Of a DNA stretch of 58,657 bases, positions 43,794 through 52,630 are shown piece by piece. Within the stretch, counting starts at the first letter, position 1. Each line of letters starts with the position of its first letter. The translations under genes were made by a program, and so were the position numbers. Origin of the DNA: Bradyrhizobium glycinis (lineage in GTDB: Bacteria; Pseudomonadota; Alphaproteobacteria; Rhizobiales; Xanthobacteraceae). Location: NCBI RefSeq assembly GCF_016031655.1, contig NZ_JACCHQ010000038.1:1-58657 (forward strand), given 5' to 3'. Under the pieces are notes generated by a model. The model had not been told where the DNA came from. It worked only from the letters and a program-made list of their open reading frames with translations, and did not search any database.

Positions 43794-43910
43794 CCGAAAC
43801 TCCGCCCCGCAAAGTTAATGCGCGTTAAGCGCCCCAATGCGGCCGACGTTAGCAGCCGAAGGTTAGTCCCTGGTTTCGTGCGCTGCGACAATTACGGACA
43901 TGGTCCGAGA

Positions 43911-44375
43911 TCAGAGCTGCGCATCGCGCAGCGGGGCGCGGCTGAGCTCGTTGCCGGCGGCGATGGCCTTGCGCAGCAGCCGCATCAGCTCCTCACCCTC
44001 TTTCGCGCTGAGGCCGCGCAGCATGATGCGCTGCGCGGATTCGACGGCCGGGGTGATCTTGCGCAGCGTGCGGCGGCCCTCGTCGGTGATCTCGAGCTCG
44101 CGCGCGCGGCGGTCGCGGCTGGAAGGGCGACGCTCCGCAAGGCCCTTCTGCACGAGGCGATCGATCACGCCGGTGATGGTGGTGCGGTCGTAGGCGATCA
44201 ATCCGGCGAGCGTCACCTGGTCGAGCCCCGGATTGGCCTTGATGGTCGCAAGCGCGGCGTATTGCACCGGCGTGAGATCGAAGCCGGCGTCCTCGACCTC
44301 GGCCAGGAACACCGCGACCGCGATCTGCTGGAAGCGGCGCGCCAGATGCCCGGGCATGTCGTTGTTGTCTTTCAC
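43911..44375 (-). CDS. mobR: MarR-family repressor MobR
   Basis: About 154 residues from a GTG at 44375 preceded by GAGGAG; an upstream ATG at 44411 is also in frame. The winged helix is LAGLIAYDRTTITGVIDRLVQKGLAERR and the wing SSRDRRARELEITDEGRR, cited in parts. It is divergent from mobA across about 100 bases. In Comamonas testosteroni a MarR-type MobR represses mobA and is released by 3-hydroxybenzoate; the same arrangement here makes this the likely local repressor. Confidence 0.8.
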   Translation of the reverse strand: MKDNNDMPGHLARRFQQIAVAVFLAEVEDAGFDLTPVQYAALATIKANPGLDQVTLAGLIAYDRTTITGVIDRLVQKGLAERRPSSRDRRARELEITDEGRRTLRKITPAVESAQRIMLRGLSAKEGEELMRLLRKAIAAGNELSRAPLRDAQL

Positions 44376-44410
44376 CGAAATCTCCTCTGGGGCAGGGGCG
44401 GTGCGGATCA

Positions 44411-44443
44411 TTGACAAGTATACTGATCGTCAGCATACTGATC
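44411..44443. promoter_or_regulatory. mobA promoter with MarR-type operator
   Basis: TTGACA at 44411-44416 and CATACT at 44434-44439 are spaced 17 bases apart, a good sigma70 promoter for mobA. Over it lie direct repeats GTATACTGATC (44418-44428) and GCATACTGATC (44433-44443), 15 bases apart, and the dyad CTGA-TCG-TCAG (44423-44433). A MarR protein bound here would block the promoter. Confidence 0.6.
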
Positions 44444-44477
44444 AATATCAAAACAGAATGTGACGGGAGAGGTGCTC

Positions 44478-46400
44478 ATGCAATTCCATCTCAATGGATT
44501 CCAGCCGGGTGACCCTGAAATCGCCGATCCTGCCGCGCGCGTCGCGGCGTCGGGAGCGGCGGGCGCCGTCCCTGGCGAGGTCGATGTCCTCATCGTCGGC
44601 TGCGGGCCGGCCGGCCTGACGCTCGCGGCCCAGCTCGCGCAATTTCCTGACATCAAGAGCTGCATCGTCGAGCAGAAGCCGGATCGCCTGCTGGTCGGTC
44701 AGGCTGATGGCATCGCCTGCCGCACCATGGAGATGTTCCACGCTTATCGCTTCAGCGAGCGTGTGCTGAAGGAGGCCTATTGGGTCAACGAGACCACGTT
44801 CTGGAAGCCGGATGAAGCGGCGCCGGAGAAGATCGTCCGCAGCGGTCGGGTGCAGGACGTCGAGGACGGGCTCTCAGAATTCCCGCACGTCATCCTGAAC
44901 CAGGCGCGCGTCCATGATTGCTTTCTGGACGTCATGCGCAAATCGCCCGCGAAGCTCGCGCCGTATTACAACCGGCGCGTACTTGACTTGAATGTCGATC
45001 CGGCTGCCGGTGCCGACGATCATGCCGTGACCGTGCGCCTCGAACGCGTCGATGCCGCGAACGAGGGCAAGATCGAGACGATCAAGGCCCGCTACGTCGT
45101 CGGCTGCGACGGCGCCCGCAGCATCGTGCGCAAATCGATCGGGCGCGAGCTGCACGGGGATTCCGCCAACCACGCCTGGGGCGTGATGGACGTGCTGGCA
45201 GTGACCGATTTTCCGGACATCCGTTTCAAGTCGCTGATCCAGTCGGCCACGGACGGCAGCCTGCTGATCATTCCGCGCGAAGGCGGCTACATGGTCCGCA
45301 TCTATGTCGAGCTTGCCAAGCTCGATGTCGGCGAACGCGTTGCCAACCGCAACATCACGGCCGACGACGTGATTGCGAAAGCGCAGCGGATCCTGAAGCC
45401 ACATCGGCTCGAGGTGAAGGAGATCGCCTGGTGGTCGGTCTACGAGATCGGCCAGCGCCTCACCGACAAGTTCGACGACGTGCCGGAGGGCGAGATGGAT
45501 ACGCGCCTGCCGCGCATCTTCATCGCCGGCGATGCCTGCCACACCCACAGCCCGAAGGCCGGGCAGGGCATGAACGTGTCGATGCAGGATGCCTTCAATC
45601 TCGGCTGGAAGCTCGCCGCCGTGCTGCGGAGGCAATGTGCGCCAAGTCTCTTGCATTCCTACTCGGCCGAGCGCCAGGCGGTCGCGAAGGAGCTGATCGA
45701 TTTCGATCGCGAATGGGCGAGTATCCTCGCCTCCGCCGCCAAGGCCGGCGGCGCCGATGCCGCCAAGACGCAGGACTATTTCGTCCGGCACGGGCGCTAC
45801 ACCGCGGGCACGGCAACGCATTACAGGCCGTCGATGCTCACCGGAGCGGCCACGCATCAGCACCTCGCGCAGGGCTTCAACATCGGCAAGCGCTTCCATT
45901 CCGCGCCGGTGATCAGGCTGGCGGACGCCAAGCCCGTGCACCTCGGCCATGCCGCACAGGCCGACGGCCGCTTCCGCATCTACGCGTTCTCGCCCGCCGA
46001 GAAACCCGCAGCGTCGGGCTCGGTCATTCGTGCCTTGTGCAATTTCCTCGCGGAGTCCCGGAAATCACCCATCCGTCGATATACGCCCGTTGGAGCCGAC
46101 ATCGACAGCGTGATCGATCTGCGCGCGGTGTTTCAGCAGGACCATCGCGAGCTCGCCATCGAGACGATGCCGCCGATGTTGCTCCCGAGCAAAGGCCGCT
46201 ACGGCTTGTACGACTATGAGAAGATGTTCTGCCCCGATCTCAAGAGCGGCCACGACGTCTTCACGATGCGCGGCATCGATCGGACGGCCGGCTGCATGGT
46301 CGTGGTGCGGCCCGACCAGTATGTCGCGACCGTGCTGCCGCTCGACGGTTTTGCCGGGCTCGCCTCATTCTTCGACGCCTTCATGCTGCCGGTGCGCTGA
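44478..46400 (+). CDS. mobA: 3-hydroxybenzoate 4-monooxygenase MobA
   Basis: A 640-residue flavoprotein starting MQFHLNGFQPGDPE, the typical MobA start, with GGGAGAGG before the ATG. The FAD fingerprint is VLIVGCGPAGLTLAAQL near residue 36. The DG motif is VVGCDGARS, and GDACHTHSPKAGQGMN near residue 350 binds the flavin phosphate. The C-terminal part (from about 450) is the thioredoxin-like dimerisation domain of the phenol hydroxylase group. It converts 3-hydroxybenzoate to protocatechuate with NADPH and oxygen. The adjacent mobR gene supports this name. Confidence 0.93.
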   Translation: MQFHLNGFQPGDPEIADPAARVAASGAAGAVPGEVDVLIVGCGPAGLTLAAQLAQFPDIKSCIVEQKPDRLLVGQADGIACRTMEMFHAYRFSERVLKEAYWVNETTFWKPDEAAPEKIVRSGRVQDVEDGLSEFPHVILNQARVHDCFLDVMRKSPAKLAPYYNRRVLDLNVDPAAGADDHAVTVRLERVDAANEGKIETIKARYVVGCDGARSIVRKSIGRELHGDSANHAWGVMDVLAVTDFPDIRFKSLIQSATDGSLLIIPREGGYMVRIYVELAKLDVGERVANRNITADDVIAKAQRILKPHRLEVKEIAWWSVYEIGQRLTDKFDDVPEGEMDTRLPRIFIAGDACHTHSPKAGQGMNVSMQDAFNLGWKLAAVLRRQCAPSLLHSYSAERQAVAKELIDFDREWASILASAAKAGGADAAKTQDYFVRHGRYTAGTATHYRPSMLTGAATHQHLAQGFNIGKRFHSAPVIRLADAKPVHLGHAAQADGRFRIYAFSPAEKPAASGSVIRALCNFLAESRKSPIRRYTPVGADIDSVIDLRAVFQQDHRELAIETMPPMLLPSKGRYGLYDYEKMFCPDLKSGHDVFTMRGIDRTAGCMVVVRPDQYVATVLPLDGFAGLASFFDAFMLPVR

Positions 46401-46552
46401 CGCCGAAAGCGCCGCGCGCCGTGCCGATGAACGACGTATGAATATTGAACTTCGCGCGTAGGCGCGTTCTCGATCTTTCGGCGGATGCGGTGATGACGGG
46501 CGGAACGCTCGTTCCGCCTGCGCGTTCCGTCTCGCAAGAGGAGGAACACGTC

Positions 46553-47560
46553 ATGAAATTCAGAAGCGTTCTGGTTGCCGCATTGCTGCTCGTCCCGACG
46601 GCCGCGCTGGCCGCGCCGGGAATCGTCACCGTCTCGACCGGCCTGCGGGCCGGGCCGGGAACGGGCTTCCCCCTGGTCGACCGCATCCCCGGAGGTGCGC
46701 GCGTCAACATCCATGGCTGCCTGCGCGGCAAGGCGTGGTGCGACGTCAGCTTCTCCGACGATCGCGGCTGGGTGTCGTCGCAATATCTCGAATATCGCTA
46801 CCGCAATCGCTACGTCTATCTGCCCGACTATGTCGAAGTGATCGATGTGCCGGTCGTCCCGTTCGTGCTGACCTCGTACTGGTCGAGCTATTATGCGGGA
46901 CGGCCCTGGTACCACCGCCACGCCTATTGGAATGATTACTGGACCTCGCATCAGCGCTTCGCGACGCGGATGACGATCGACCCGGGCGCAGCGCGTATCG
47001 GTCGTGCAGCGACGCGTGACGCGGCAATCGCGCTGGAACGCGAAGGCGTGCGTGGCAAGGGTGCCGCCGCGGTCTCGGGACGTGACGGCATGACCTCACG
47101 GCATGATGCCGCAATGGCTGCTCGCGATGGCGCGATCGCAAGGCGTGACGCTGCGATCACGAAACGCGACGCCGCCATTACCGCCCACCGGACGCGTGCC
47201 GGACGGAGCGAGCGCCCCGCGCATGAGCCGGCCAATGTGCAGACTCGCAATCCACGCGATGCTCAGGCCCGCATGATGCACGAACAGGCCGCGAGCCGCG
47301 CTGCCGTGCGTGCGCAGCCGATGGCGCGTGCGCACGAAGCGCCACGCGCGCCGGCCGCTCGGCCCGCGACGCCTCATGTCGCGCAGCCGAATGTGAGTCA
47401 CGGTGCACCCATGAATGCCCATGCGCAGATGCCGGCACCGCGCGCGGCGGCGCCTGCAATGCCGCACGGCGGTGGTGGCGGCGCGCCGCACATCAATGCT
47501 GCGCCACGAGGCGGCGGTGGCCCGGCTGGTGGCCCAGGCGGCGGTCACGAGAAGCACTAG
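46553..47560 (+). CDS. SH3b-domain secreted protein with RDAAI repeats
   Basis: A 335-residue protein. A signal peptide (MKFRSVLVAALLLVPTAALA) precedes a bacterial SH3 domain (VSTGLRAGPGTGFPLVDRI, residues 25-75). A Tyr/Trp-rich stretch follows. Residues 160-240 carry repeated RDAAI/RDGAI units, and the tail is rich in Ala, Pro, His and Gly. SH3b domains often bind peptidoglycan. GAGGAGG precedes the ATG. A hairpin terminator follows the gene. Confidence 0.75.
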   Translation: MKFRSVLVAALLLVPTAALAAPGIVTVSTGLRAGPGTGFPLVDRIPGGARVNIHGCLRGKAWCDVSFSDDRGWVSSQYLEYRYRNRYVYLPDYVEVIDVPVVPFVLTSYWSSYYAGRPWYHRHAYWNDYWTSHQRFATRMTIDPGAARIGRAATRDAAIALEREGVRGKGAAAVSGRDGMTSRHDAAMAARDGAIARRDAAITKRDAAITAHRTRAGRSERPAHEPANVQTRNPRDAQARMMHEQAASRAAVRAQPMARAHEAPRAPAARPATPHVAQPNVSHGAPMNAHAQMPAPRAAAPAMPHGGGGGAPHINAAPRGGGGPAGGPGGGHEKH

Positions 47561-47572
47561 CGCTGCCTAACG

Positions 47573-47606
47573 AAAGCCCGGCCTTGGCGCCGGGCTTTCT
47601 GCTGAT
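47573..47606 (+). terminator. intrinsic terminator after the SH3 gene
   Basis: AAAGCCCGGC pairs perfectly with GCCGGGCTTT over 10 bp around a 6-base loop, followed by CTGCTGATTT. It lies 12 bases after the SH3 gene stop. Confidence 0.65.
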
Positions 47607-47729
47607 TTGATCCGGTTCCGTGCGCGTACAATTTAAGAAAGTTCTTCGCGGGCAGATTTCATCGATCGTAATATGTCTATCCAAAGCTGTAAGCATCCAC
47701 TCGGGGCAGCGGGGCACCGGAGGATGACG

Positions 47730-48011
47730 ATGAGACAGAGTCAAGCGGAGACGCGCCGTCAGCAAAATGTCGCGAAGCGGTCGATGACCAAGGAGGCAAA
47801 GCAATTGAGTGGCCTGATTGCCGGCCTGCGCGAGTCTCTCGAAGCGATCCAGAAGGAACGGACGAGCGCAAAGCTCACCGGCGCCGAGATGGGGCTGCTC
47901 GACGAGCGTCGCAACAATCTGCTGCTGACGATTGCGGCCCTCGATGACCGCCTTTCGGCGGTGCAGGGACTGATCAATCTCGGCCGCCCGCATATCATCC
48001 GCGTGCACTAG
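47730..48011 (+). CDS. small coiled-coil protein (93 aa)
   Basis: GGAGG lies 6 bases ahead of the ATG at 47730. The protein is almost wholly helical and charged: TRRQQNVAKRSMTKEAKQL, then LIAGLRESLEAIQKERTSAK and LLDERRNNLLLTIAALDDRL. Hydrophobic residues follow a heptad pattern. No family recognised. There is no operon partner. Confidence 0.6.
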   Translation: MRQSQAETRRQQNVAKRSMTKEAKQLSGLIAGLRESLEAIQKERTSAKLTGAEMGLLDERRNNLLLTIAALDDRLSAVQGLINLGRPHIIRVH

Positions 48012-48145
48012 CGGACCGAATCGGCCCGTGGCGGCGGCCACGAGGCCATACCGGATGGCACCAAATTGCCACGCTCCCGGCGAATTGCCGCCAAAGCCCG
48101 CTGTCACGAGAAGGCGGGGTGCAGGGCGACGCGAGGGGATGCGAA

Positions 48146-48325
48146 TTGGCCTACAAGATGGTCGCAGAACGCGACAACGAAAAGTACAGTTTCGCCCGCG
48201 AGAGCCGGTTGCTCATCGTGGCGAAGGCGAAAGTGTGGGCGAGCGAGGGATGGCGGGTGGTCATCACCGACCAGGATGGCAAGGCCTACGCGCCGTCCGA
48301 ACTCGATCAGCTGTCCGCAGCGTGA
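48146..48325 (+). CDS. small conserved protein, TTG start (59 aa)
   Basis: The TTG at 48146 has GAGGGG 8 bases upstream and opens LAYKMVAERDNEKYSFARES. The protein continues RLLIVAKAKVWASEGWRVVI, ending SELDQLSAA. Closely similar short proteins are known from Bradyrhizobium genomes (memory only); function unknown. It is convergent with the SMR gene. Confidence 0.6.
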   Translation: MAYKMVAERDNEKYSFARESRLLIVAKAKVWASEGWRVVITDQDGKAYAPSELDQLSAA

Positions 48326-48365
48326 TGGTGGAGCGCAATCTGACCTTCGGAGCCGGTACCGCGCA

Positions 48366-48710
48366 TCAACGCACCGTGGTCTCCGAGAACAGGTTGATGA
48401 TCACCACCCCTGATACGATCAGCGCGATGCCGACAAAGGCTGCGGCGTCCAGGATCTGACGGAACAGCACGAAGGAGACGGTGGCGGTCAGGATGATGCC
48501 GACCCCGCCCCAGATCGCATAAGCGATGCTCAACGGGATCACCCGGATAGCCACCGAGAGCGCGTAGAACGAGGCGACGTAGAACAGCACCATCGCCAGC
48601 GTCGGCCAGGGACGGGTGAACTGCGCGGATTGCTGCAGGAACGCCGACGCGGTGACCTCGAACACGATGGCGAGGGCGAGAGCCGTATAGGCGTTGAAGG
48701 CGGAGGTCAT
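48366..48710 (-). CDS. SMR-family small multidrug exporter
   Basis: A 114-residue protein with four membrane segments. Glu18 in LALAIVFEVTASAFL is the essential proton- and drug-binding Glu of the family. The second and third helices show SFYALSVAIRVIPLSIAYAIWGGVG (cited as IPLSIAYAIWGGVG), the family signature. It is of the EmrE/QacE branch and exports cationic compounds as a dimer. It stands alone, divergent from the pyridoxal kinase gene. Confidence 0.9.
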   Translation of the reverse strand: MTSAFNAYTALALAIVFEVTASAFLQQSAQFTRPWPTLAMVLFYVASFYALSVAIRVIPLSIAYAIWGGVGIILTATVSFVLFRQILDAAAFVGIALIVSGVVIINLFSETTVR

Positions 48711-48833
48711 GCGGAGGCGGTGTCCGGGCCGACGATGGCTGACGTGCGAGCGGAAATATCACGCCGGAATGACGAGTCCGCGACAGGACGCGGCCCTTGC
48801 GTCGCCCGAGGTTTGACTCTACGGACCTCTTTC

Positions 48834-49652
48834 ATGCTCGTCATCTCCATCCAGAGCCAGGTGGTCCACGGCCATGTCGGCAACAGCGCGGCCGCCTATG
48901 CCATGCAGGCGGAGGGCGTGAACGTCGCGGCGGTGCCGACGACGCTGCTGTCCAACCATCCGCGCTATCCGAGCCTGCGCGGGCGGGTGCTGGAGACCGA
49001 GCTCGTCGCCGATCTCCTCAAGGGAGTCGAGGAGCGCGGCCTGGTCGACGAGGCCGCGGTGCTCGTCACCGGCTATCTCGGCTCGCCCGGCAATGCCGCG
49101 GTGATCGCCGATTTCGTCGAGCGGGCGCGCACGCGGAATGCGAAGCTGATCTATCTCTGCGATCCCGTGATCGGTGACGACGGCCGCGTCTATGTCGCGG
49201 ACGGCATCCTGGACGTGGTCCGCAACCGGCTGCTGCCGGCAGCGAACCTGACGACGCCGAACCAGTTCGAGCTCGAGCTGCTTTCTGGAGCCGCAATCGC
49301 GGACACCGAGAGCCTCAGCGCGGCCTGTGCGGTGCTGGCAGGGGCAGGCCGCACCGATGTCGTCGCCACCGGCTGCACCCTCGCCGATACGGCGGCGGGC
49401 CAGGTGGAGACGATCCTGTGCGCCGACGGGCGATTGTCGCGCTTTGCGACGCCGCGCCTGCCGATCCGCCCCTACGGCACCGGCGATCTCCTCACCGGGC
49501 TGATCGCGGCGCATCTGGCCAAGGGCGAAGCGATAGAGCTGGCGGTGCGGCGCGCGGTCGACACGGTCTTTGCCGTGCTGGTGCGCACGCAGGACGCCGG
49601 CTCGGCAGAGATGCGGCTGATGCCGCTGCCGACGGCCGAGCGCAAGCCGTAA
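48834..49652 (+). CDS. pdxY: pyridoxal kinase PdxY
   Basis: A 272-residue ribokinase-fold enzyme. MLVISIQSQVVHGHVGNSAA at the start is the PdxY/PdxK substrate loop. CDPVIGDDGRVYV near residue 110 and NQFELELLSGAAI near 143 follow, and YGTGDLLTGLIAAHL carries the catalytic Asp. It phosphorylates pyridoxal in vitamin B6 salvage. The ATG at 48834 is chosen because upstream in-frame extension lacks family similarity. It is convergent with the M15 gene, 4 bases apart. Confidence 0.9.
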   Translation: MLVISIQSQVVHGHVGNSAAAYAMQAEGVNVAAVPTTLLSNHPRYPSLRGRVLETELVADLLKGVEERGLVDEAAVLVTGYLGSPGNAAVIADFVERARTRNAKLIYLCDPVIGDDGRVYVADGILDVVRNRLLPAANLTTPNQFELELLSGAAIADTESLSAACAVLAGAGRTDVVATGCTLADTAAGQVETILCADGRLSRFATPRLPIRPYGTGDLLTGLIAAHLAKGEAIELAVRRAVDTVFAVLVRTQDAGSAEMRLMPLPTAERKP

Positions 49653-49656
49653 ACCG

Positions 49657-50964
49657 TCAGGTCGCGCGCTTGCCGGCCGATTGCGCCGACTTCTGCGGCT
49701 TGGCCGGGCCCTTCTGCTCGCGCGCGGCGTGGGCCTTCGGCGGCTTGGCGCTCGCGATGGCCCGCGGTTTCTTCGGCCTGGCGCCGGCAACGTCCTTGCG
49801 GTCGGAGGTGCCGCGCTTCGAGATATATTCCGCCCCGTCGATCGGGCCGACATGCGGCGGATCGCGGCCGAGATAGGGGCGGCCGATGCCGAACGCCTTG
49901 CCGTTGGCATCGACCCACTTCCACAGGATTTCGGTCGAGACCCAGCGCTGTGCCCGGTTGTTGCCTTGCGTGCTGACGATGTCGGCCGCCATGCCGTGGC
50001 CGTAGCCGCCGCGCGTGCTGCCGCCGTGATAGGAGCGATTGGAGGCAGCCTTCAGCCCGCTTGCGATCGACTGGCGATAGTCGTCGCGGAACGCGCTGGT
50101 GATGCCCGGTGAGAGGCCGGCGGCTTCGGCCGCGAGCATCATACGGAACAGCTTCTGCTTGAAGCTCTTGTCCATGCCGCCGATGACGTAATCCATCATC
50201 GACATGCCGGCGCGCTCGGCCGCCTTTGGATCCTTCCAGGTGAAATCCTGATCGACCAGCTTCGTGAAGCTGCGCATCACCGTGACGGTCTTGCCCTTGC
50301 GCTTGATGGTGACGGCGCGCCGCTCCTGAACCTTGATTGTGTCTTCCTTGGCGGTGCGCTGATAGAGCGCCCAGAGATAGCGGTCGATGCAGGCTTCGAT
50401 GACGAAGCATTCGTCGAGCACAGCGATTGTGTCGACCGGCGGTGACGCCTTGCCCGCAGGCGCGGCGGGGCCGCTCGCGATCGCCGCGGCGGACAAGGCG
50501 TCCGTTGTCACGATCTCGGTGGGATCGGCGGATGCGAGCTTGACGGGCTCGGGCGCAGGGGCGGGGGCAGCCTCGCTGACGACAGGCTCCGGTTCAGGCA
50601 GGATCGGCGGCGCGGGCACGGCTTCTGCCGGCAGGATCAGCACCGGGTCGGCCGAGGCGAGCTTGACGGTGGCGGCGGGCTCCTCGGGCGTAGCCTCCGC
50701 TGGCGCCGCAGGGGCAGGGGCAGCAACGACCGCAGCCGCGATGTCGGCTGTCAAGGCGAAGCCATCGTCCTCGATGGTCGCCGCGCGCGGCACGTCGGCG
50801 AGGTCGATGCGGCCGAGATCCTTGGCGCGCGAGATGGCGGCCGCACTGGCGGCACTGTTTTCGATGAGCGCAGGCGCATAGGCGGAGAGAGACAATGCCA
50901 GCCAGCCGGCGACAACCGCCGAGGGACACGATACCGCCACCAGAAGAGACCGCCGATCGTTCAT
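49657..50964 (-). CDS. M15-type peptidase with Ala/Pro-rich N-terminus
   Basis: A 435-residue envelope protein. A membrane anchor or signal lies at residues 6-30. Residues 50-170 are low-complexity Ala/Pro/Glu with two KLASADP repeats. The C-terminal half has SAFRDDYRQSIASGLKAASN, then RSYHGGSTRGGYGHGMAADIV and DPPHVGP, the zinc site of the M15 D-Ala-D-Ala peptidase group (HxxGxAxDi-like with a late His). The final 60 residues are Lys/Ala-rich. It probably trims peptidoglycan peptides. Confidence 0.78.
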   Translation of the reverse strand: MNDRRSLLVAVSCPSAVVAGWLALSLSAYAPALIENSAASAAAISRAKDLGRIDLADVPRAATIEDDGFALTADIAAAVVAAPAPAAPAEATPEEPAATVKLASADPVLILPAEAVPAPPILPEPEPVVSEAAPAPAPEPVKLASADPTEIVTTDALSAAAIASGPAAPAGKASPPVDTIAVLDECFVIEACIDRYLWALYQRTAKEDTIKVQERRAVTIKRKGKTVTVMRSFTKLVDQDFTWKDPKAAERAGMSMMDYVIGGMDKSFKQKLFRMMLAAEAAGLSPGITSAFRDDYRQSIASGLKAASNRSYHGGSTRGGYGHGMAADIVSTQGNNRAQRWVSTEILWKWVDANGKAFGIGRPYLGRDPPHVGPIDGAEYISKRGTSDRKDVAGARPKKPRAIASAKPPKAHAAREQKGPAKPQKSAQSAGKRAT

Positions 50965-51208
50965 GATCCCTGCCTCCAAACGGTCTGCTCGAACGATCCT
51001 GCCCGAACAGTGATGATGCAAACGGTTGGACGAAACAGTCTTGCACGGAAAAGGCACGCAGCACGTCGATTGTTCGGGCCACGGTGTGGCGGCGCAATGG
51101 CTCAAATCGGGGAATGCGGGCTTTTCGGGGCAACTGTGGCCCGGGTGCAACGCCCGGTTCCATTCGGCATTGCCGCAACTTTGTTGCCGCTGGTGCGTTG
51201 GAGCCGCC

Positions 51209-51412
51209 ATGACGCATCCCTCGCTTCGTCCCATGGACGCCTTCGACCCCACCGAGCCCGCCATTCTGCACGATCGTCTCTCCGACACGATCATCACGTG
51301 GACCGCCGATCAGGCCGAGGACTACCGGCGCGCCAGCCGGCCCGGCGCGGATGGAACCGTGGCCTGGAAGACTTATCTCTTCGATGGCTGGGGCAACGTG
51401 CTCGGCGGCTGA
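51209..51412 (+). CDS. small conserved protein (67 aa)
   Basis: MTHPSLRPMDAFDPTEP precedes AILHDRLSDTIITWTADQAEDYR and GTVAWKTYLFDGWGNVLGG. A start at 51233 (MDAFDPTEP) is also possible. The block HDRLSDTI...YLFDGWGN is conserved in short Bradyrhizobium proteins (memory only); function unknown. It is convergent with the PhnA-like gene. Confidence 0.6.
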   Translation: MTHPSLRPMDAFDPTEPAILHDRLSDTIITWTADQAEDYRRASRPGADGTVAWKTYLFDGWGNVLGG

Positions 51413-51433
51413 GCACCTGCCATAGGCGCCGAG

Positions 51434-51784
51434 CTAGGCCTTTTTCACGAACTCCGATTTCAGATTCATCGCGCCGATGCCATCGATCTTGCAGGCGATG
51501 TTGTGGCCGTCGCTGGCATCCTGCAGGCGGATGTTGCGCACTTTGGTGCCGCCCTTGACGACCGAGGACGAGCCCTTGATCTTGAGATCCTTGATCACGA
51601 TCACGCTGTCGCCGTCGGCGAGTACGTTGCCGTTGGCATCGCGCACGCTCGCGTCCTGCGCCGTGTCCACGACCGCGTCCGCCGCGCCGCTCCATTCATG
51701 GCCGCATTCCGGGCAGACCCAGAGATCGCGGTCCTGATAGGCGTGTTCGGAATTGCAGGTCGGGCATTTCATCGTGTCGGTCAT
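51434..51784 (-). CDS. PhnA-like (YjdM) zinc-ribbon protein
   Basis: A 116-residue protein. The zinc ribbon is CPTC...CPEC (residues 7-10 and 24-27). The rest is the PhnA C-terminal beta domain: DGDSVIVIKDLKIKGSSSVVKGG and NIACKIDGIGAMNLKSEFVKK, cited in parts. This family is named for phosphonate genes, but its role is not established; no phn genes are near. The ATG at 51784 is chosen because it starts the zinc ribbon; a much longer frame upstream shows no family pattern. Confidence 0.85.
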   Translation of the reverse strand: MTDTMKCPTCNSEHAYQDRDLWVCPECGHEWSGAADAVVDTAQDASVRDANGNVLADGDSVIVIKDLKIKGSSSVVKGGTKVRNIRLQDASDGHNIACKIDGIGAMNLKSEFVKKA

Positions 51785-52128
51785 GACGGGTCTTGTCTCG
51801 CGCTTCGTTCGCAGCGCGACCGTAGAGGCGGGAACCGGGAAAGCAAGGCTGAGGCGCTTTGTTGACGCAGAAATTTTTTCGAAAACAACCCCATGCACAG
51901 TAGCCATCTCCATGGAATCGTGGGGTTTTGTTTTTCTTCGGTAATCCCGAATGCGCATTTGACCCGTCGGGCAAAACAATGGCATGATGCAATCGTGGCG
52001 ATCGTCCGGGTGCTTCATGCGTAGAAATGGATGGGCCGCAGTCGGGGACGTCAGGTGCGGCACCATCCCGGATTACGCTTCCGCTCCATCCGGGCTACGC
52101 TCGCTTCGCAACTTGCGACGGGCCCCTC
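51785..52128. other. gene-free stretch before the glyoxalase gene
   Basis: About 340 bases without a supported gene. It has an AT-richer part (51850-51950) that may hold the PhnA-like promoter, and a short palindromic repeat (52061-52103) just before the glyoxalase-fold gene. Nothing else recognisable. Confidence 0.5.
52061..52103. repeat. short REP-like repeat, copy 1
   Basis: CACCATCCCGGATTACGC...CATCCGGGCTACGCTCGC, a small inverted repeat (TCCCGGA with TCCGGGC). A closely similar element lies at 52562-52600. Both stand about 25-30 bases upstream of a start codon. Confidence 0.6.
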
Positions 52129-52533
52129 ATGACCTTCCTCCTCAACATCGACGTTCCCGACGTGGCGAAGGCCACGAGGTTCTACACCGAAGCCTTTGGG
52201 CTGACGGTCGGCCGCCGCTTCGGCGCCGACTTCGTCGAGCTCAACGGCTGGCCGGCGCCGGTGTATCTCTTGACCAAGCAGGCCGGCACGATCGGCGCCG
52301 GCGGCGACCGCCGCCGCTATGAGCGGCACTGGACGCCGGTGCATATCGACGTCGTCGTCGACGATGTCGATGCCGCCGTCGCACGTGCGCTCGCTGCGGG
52401 TGCGATCCTCGAGGCCACCGCGCGCGATGCGCCCTATGGGCGGATCGCGATGCTGGCCGATCCGTTCGGGCACGGTTTTTGTCTGCTGGCGTTCAGCGCG
52501 CAAGGCTATGACGCGCTGCTGGGGAGTGCGTAG
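52129..52533 (+). CDS. VOC-family (glyoxalase/bleomycin-resistance fold) protein
   Basis: A 134-residue single protein of the vicinal oxygen chelate fold. LNIDVPDVAKATRFYTEAFG starts the first beta-alpha module. The second has VHIDVVVDDVDAAVARALAAGA and MLADPFGHGFCLLAF, cited in part, with His/Glu-like metal positions. The ATG at 52129 gives the natural start. Function could be dioxygenase, isomerase or binding; no context narrows it. Confidence 0.82.
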   Translation: MTFLLNIDVPDVAKATRFYTEAFGLTVGRRFGADFVELNGWPAPVYLLTKQAGTIGAGGDRRRYERHWTPVHIDVVVDDVDAAVARALAAGAILEATARDAPYGRIAMLADPFGHGFCLLAFSAQGYDALLGSA

Positions 52534-52561
52534 CCTAATCGGGGCCGAGCGTGCTGAGCCA

Positions 52562-52600
52562 CCCCGGATTGCGCTTTGCTCGTTCCGGGCTACGCTCGCG
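52562..52600. repeat. short REP-like repeat, copy 2
   Basis: CACCCCGGATTGCGC...TTCCGGGCTACGCTCGC, the same type as at 52061. It lies 31 bases before the TolA-like gene start. Confidence 0.6.
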
Positions 52601-52630
52601 CGCGGAAAGCTGCGCCGACATCGGAGCGAC

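Noticed and set aside
43815..43828. TTAA-N6-TTAA upstream of the COG4315-type gene
   Set aside because: Spacing is six instead of seven bases, so it does not fit the CtrA full-site rule.
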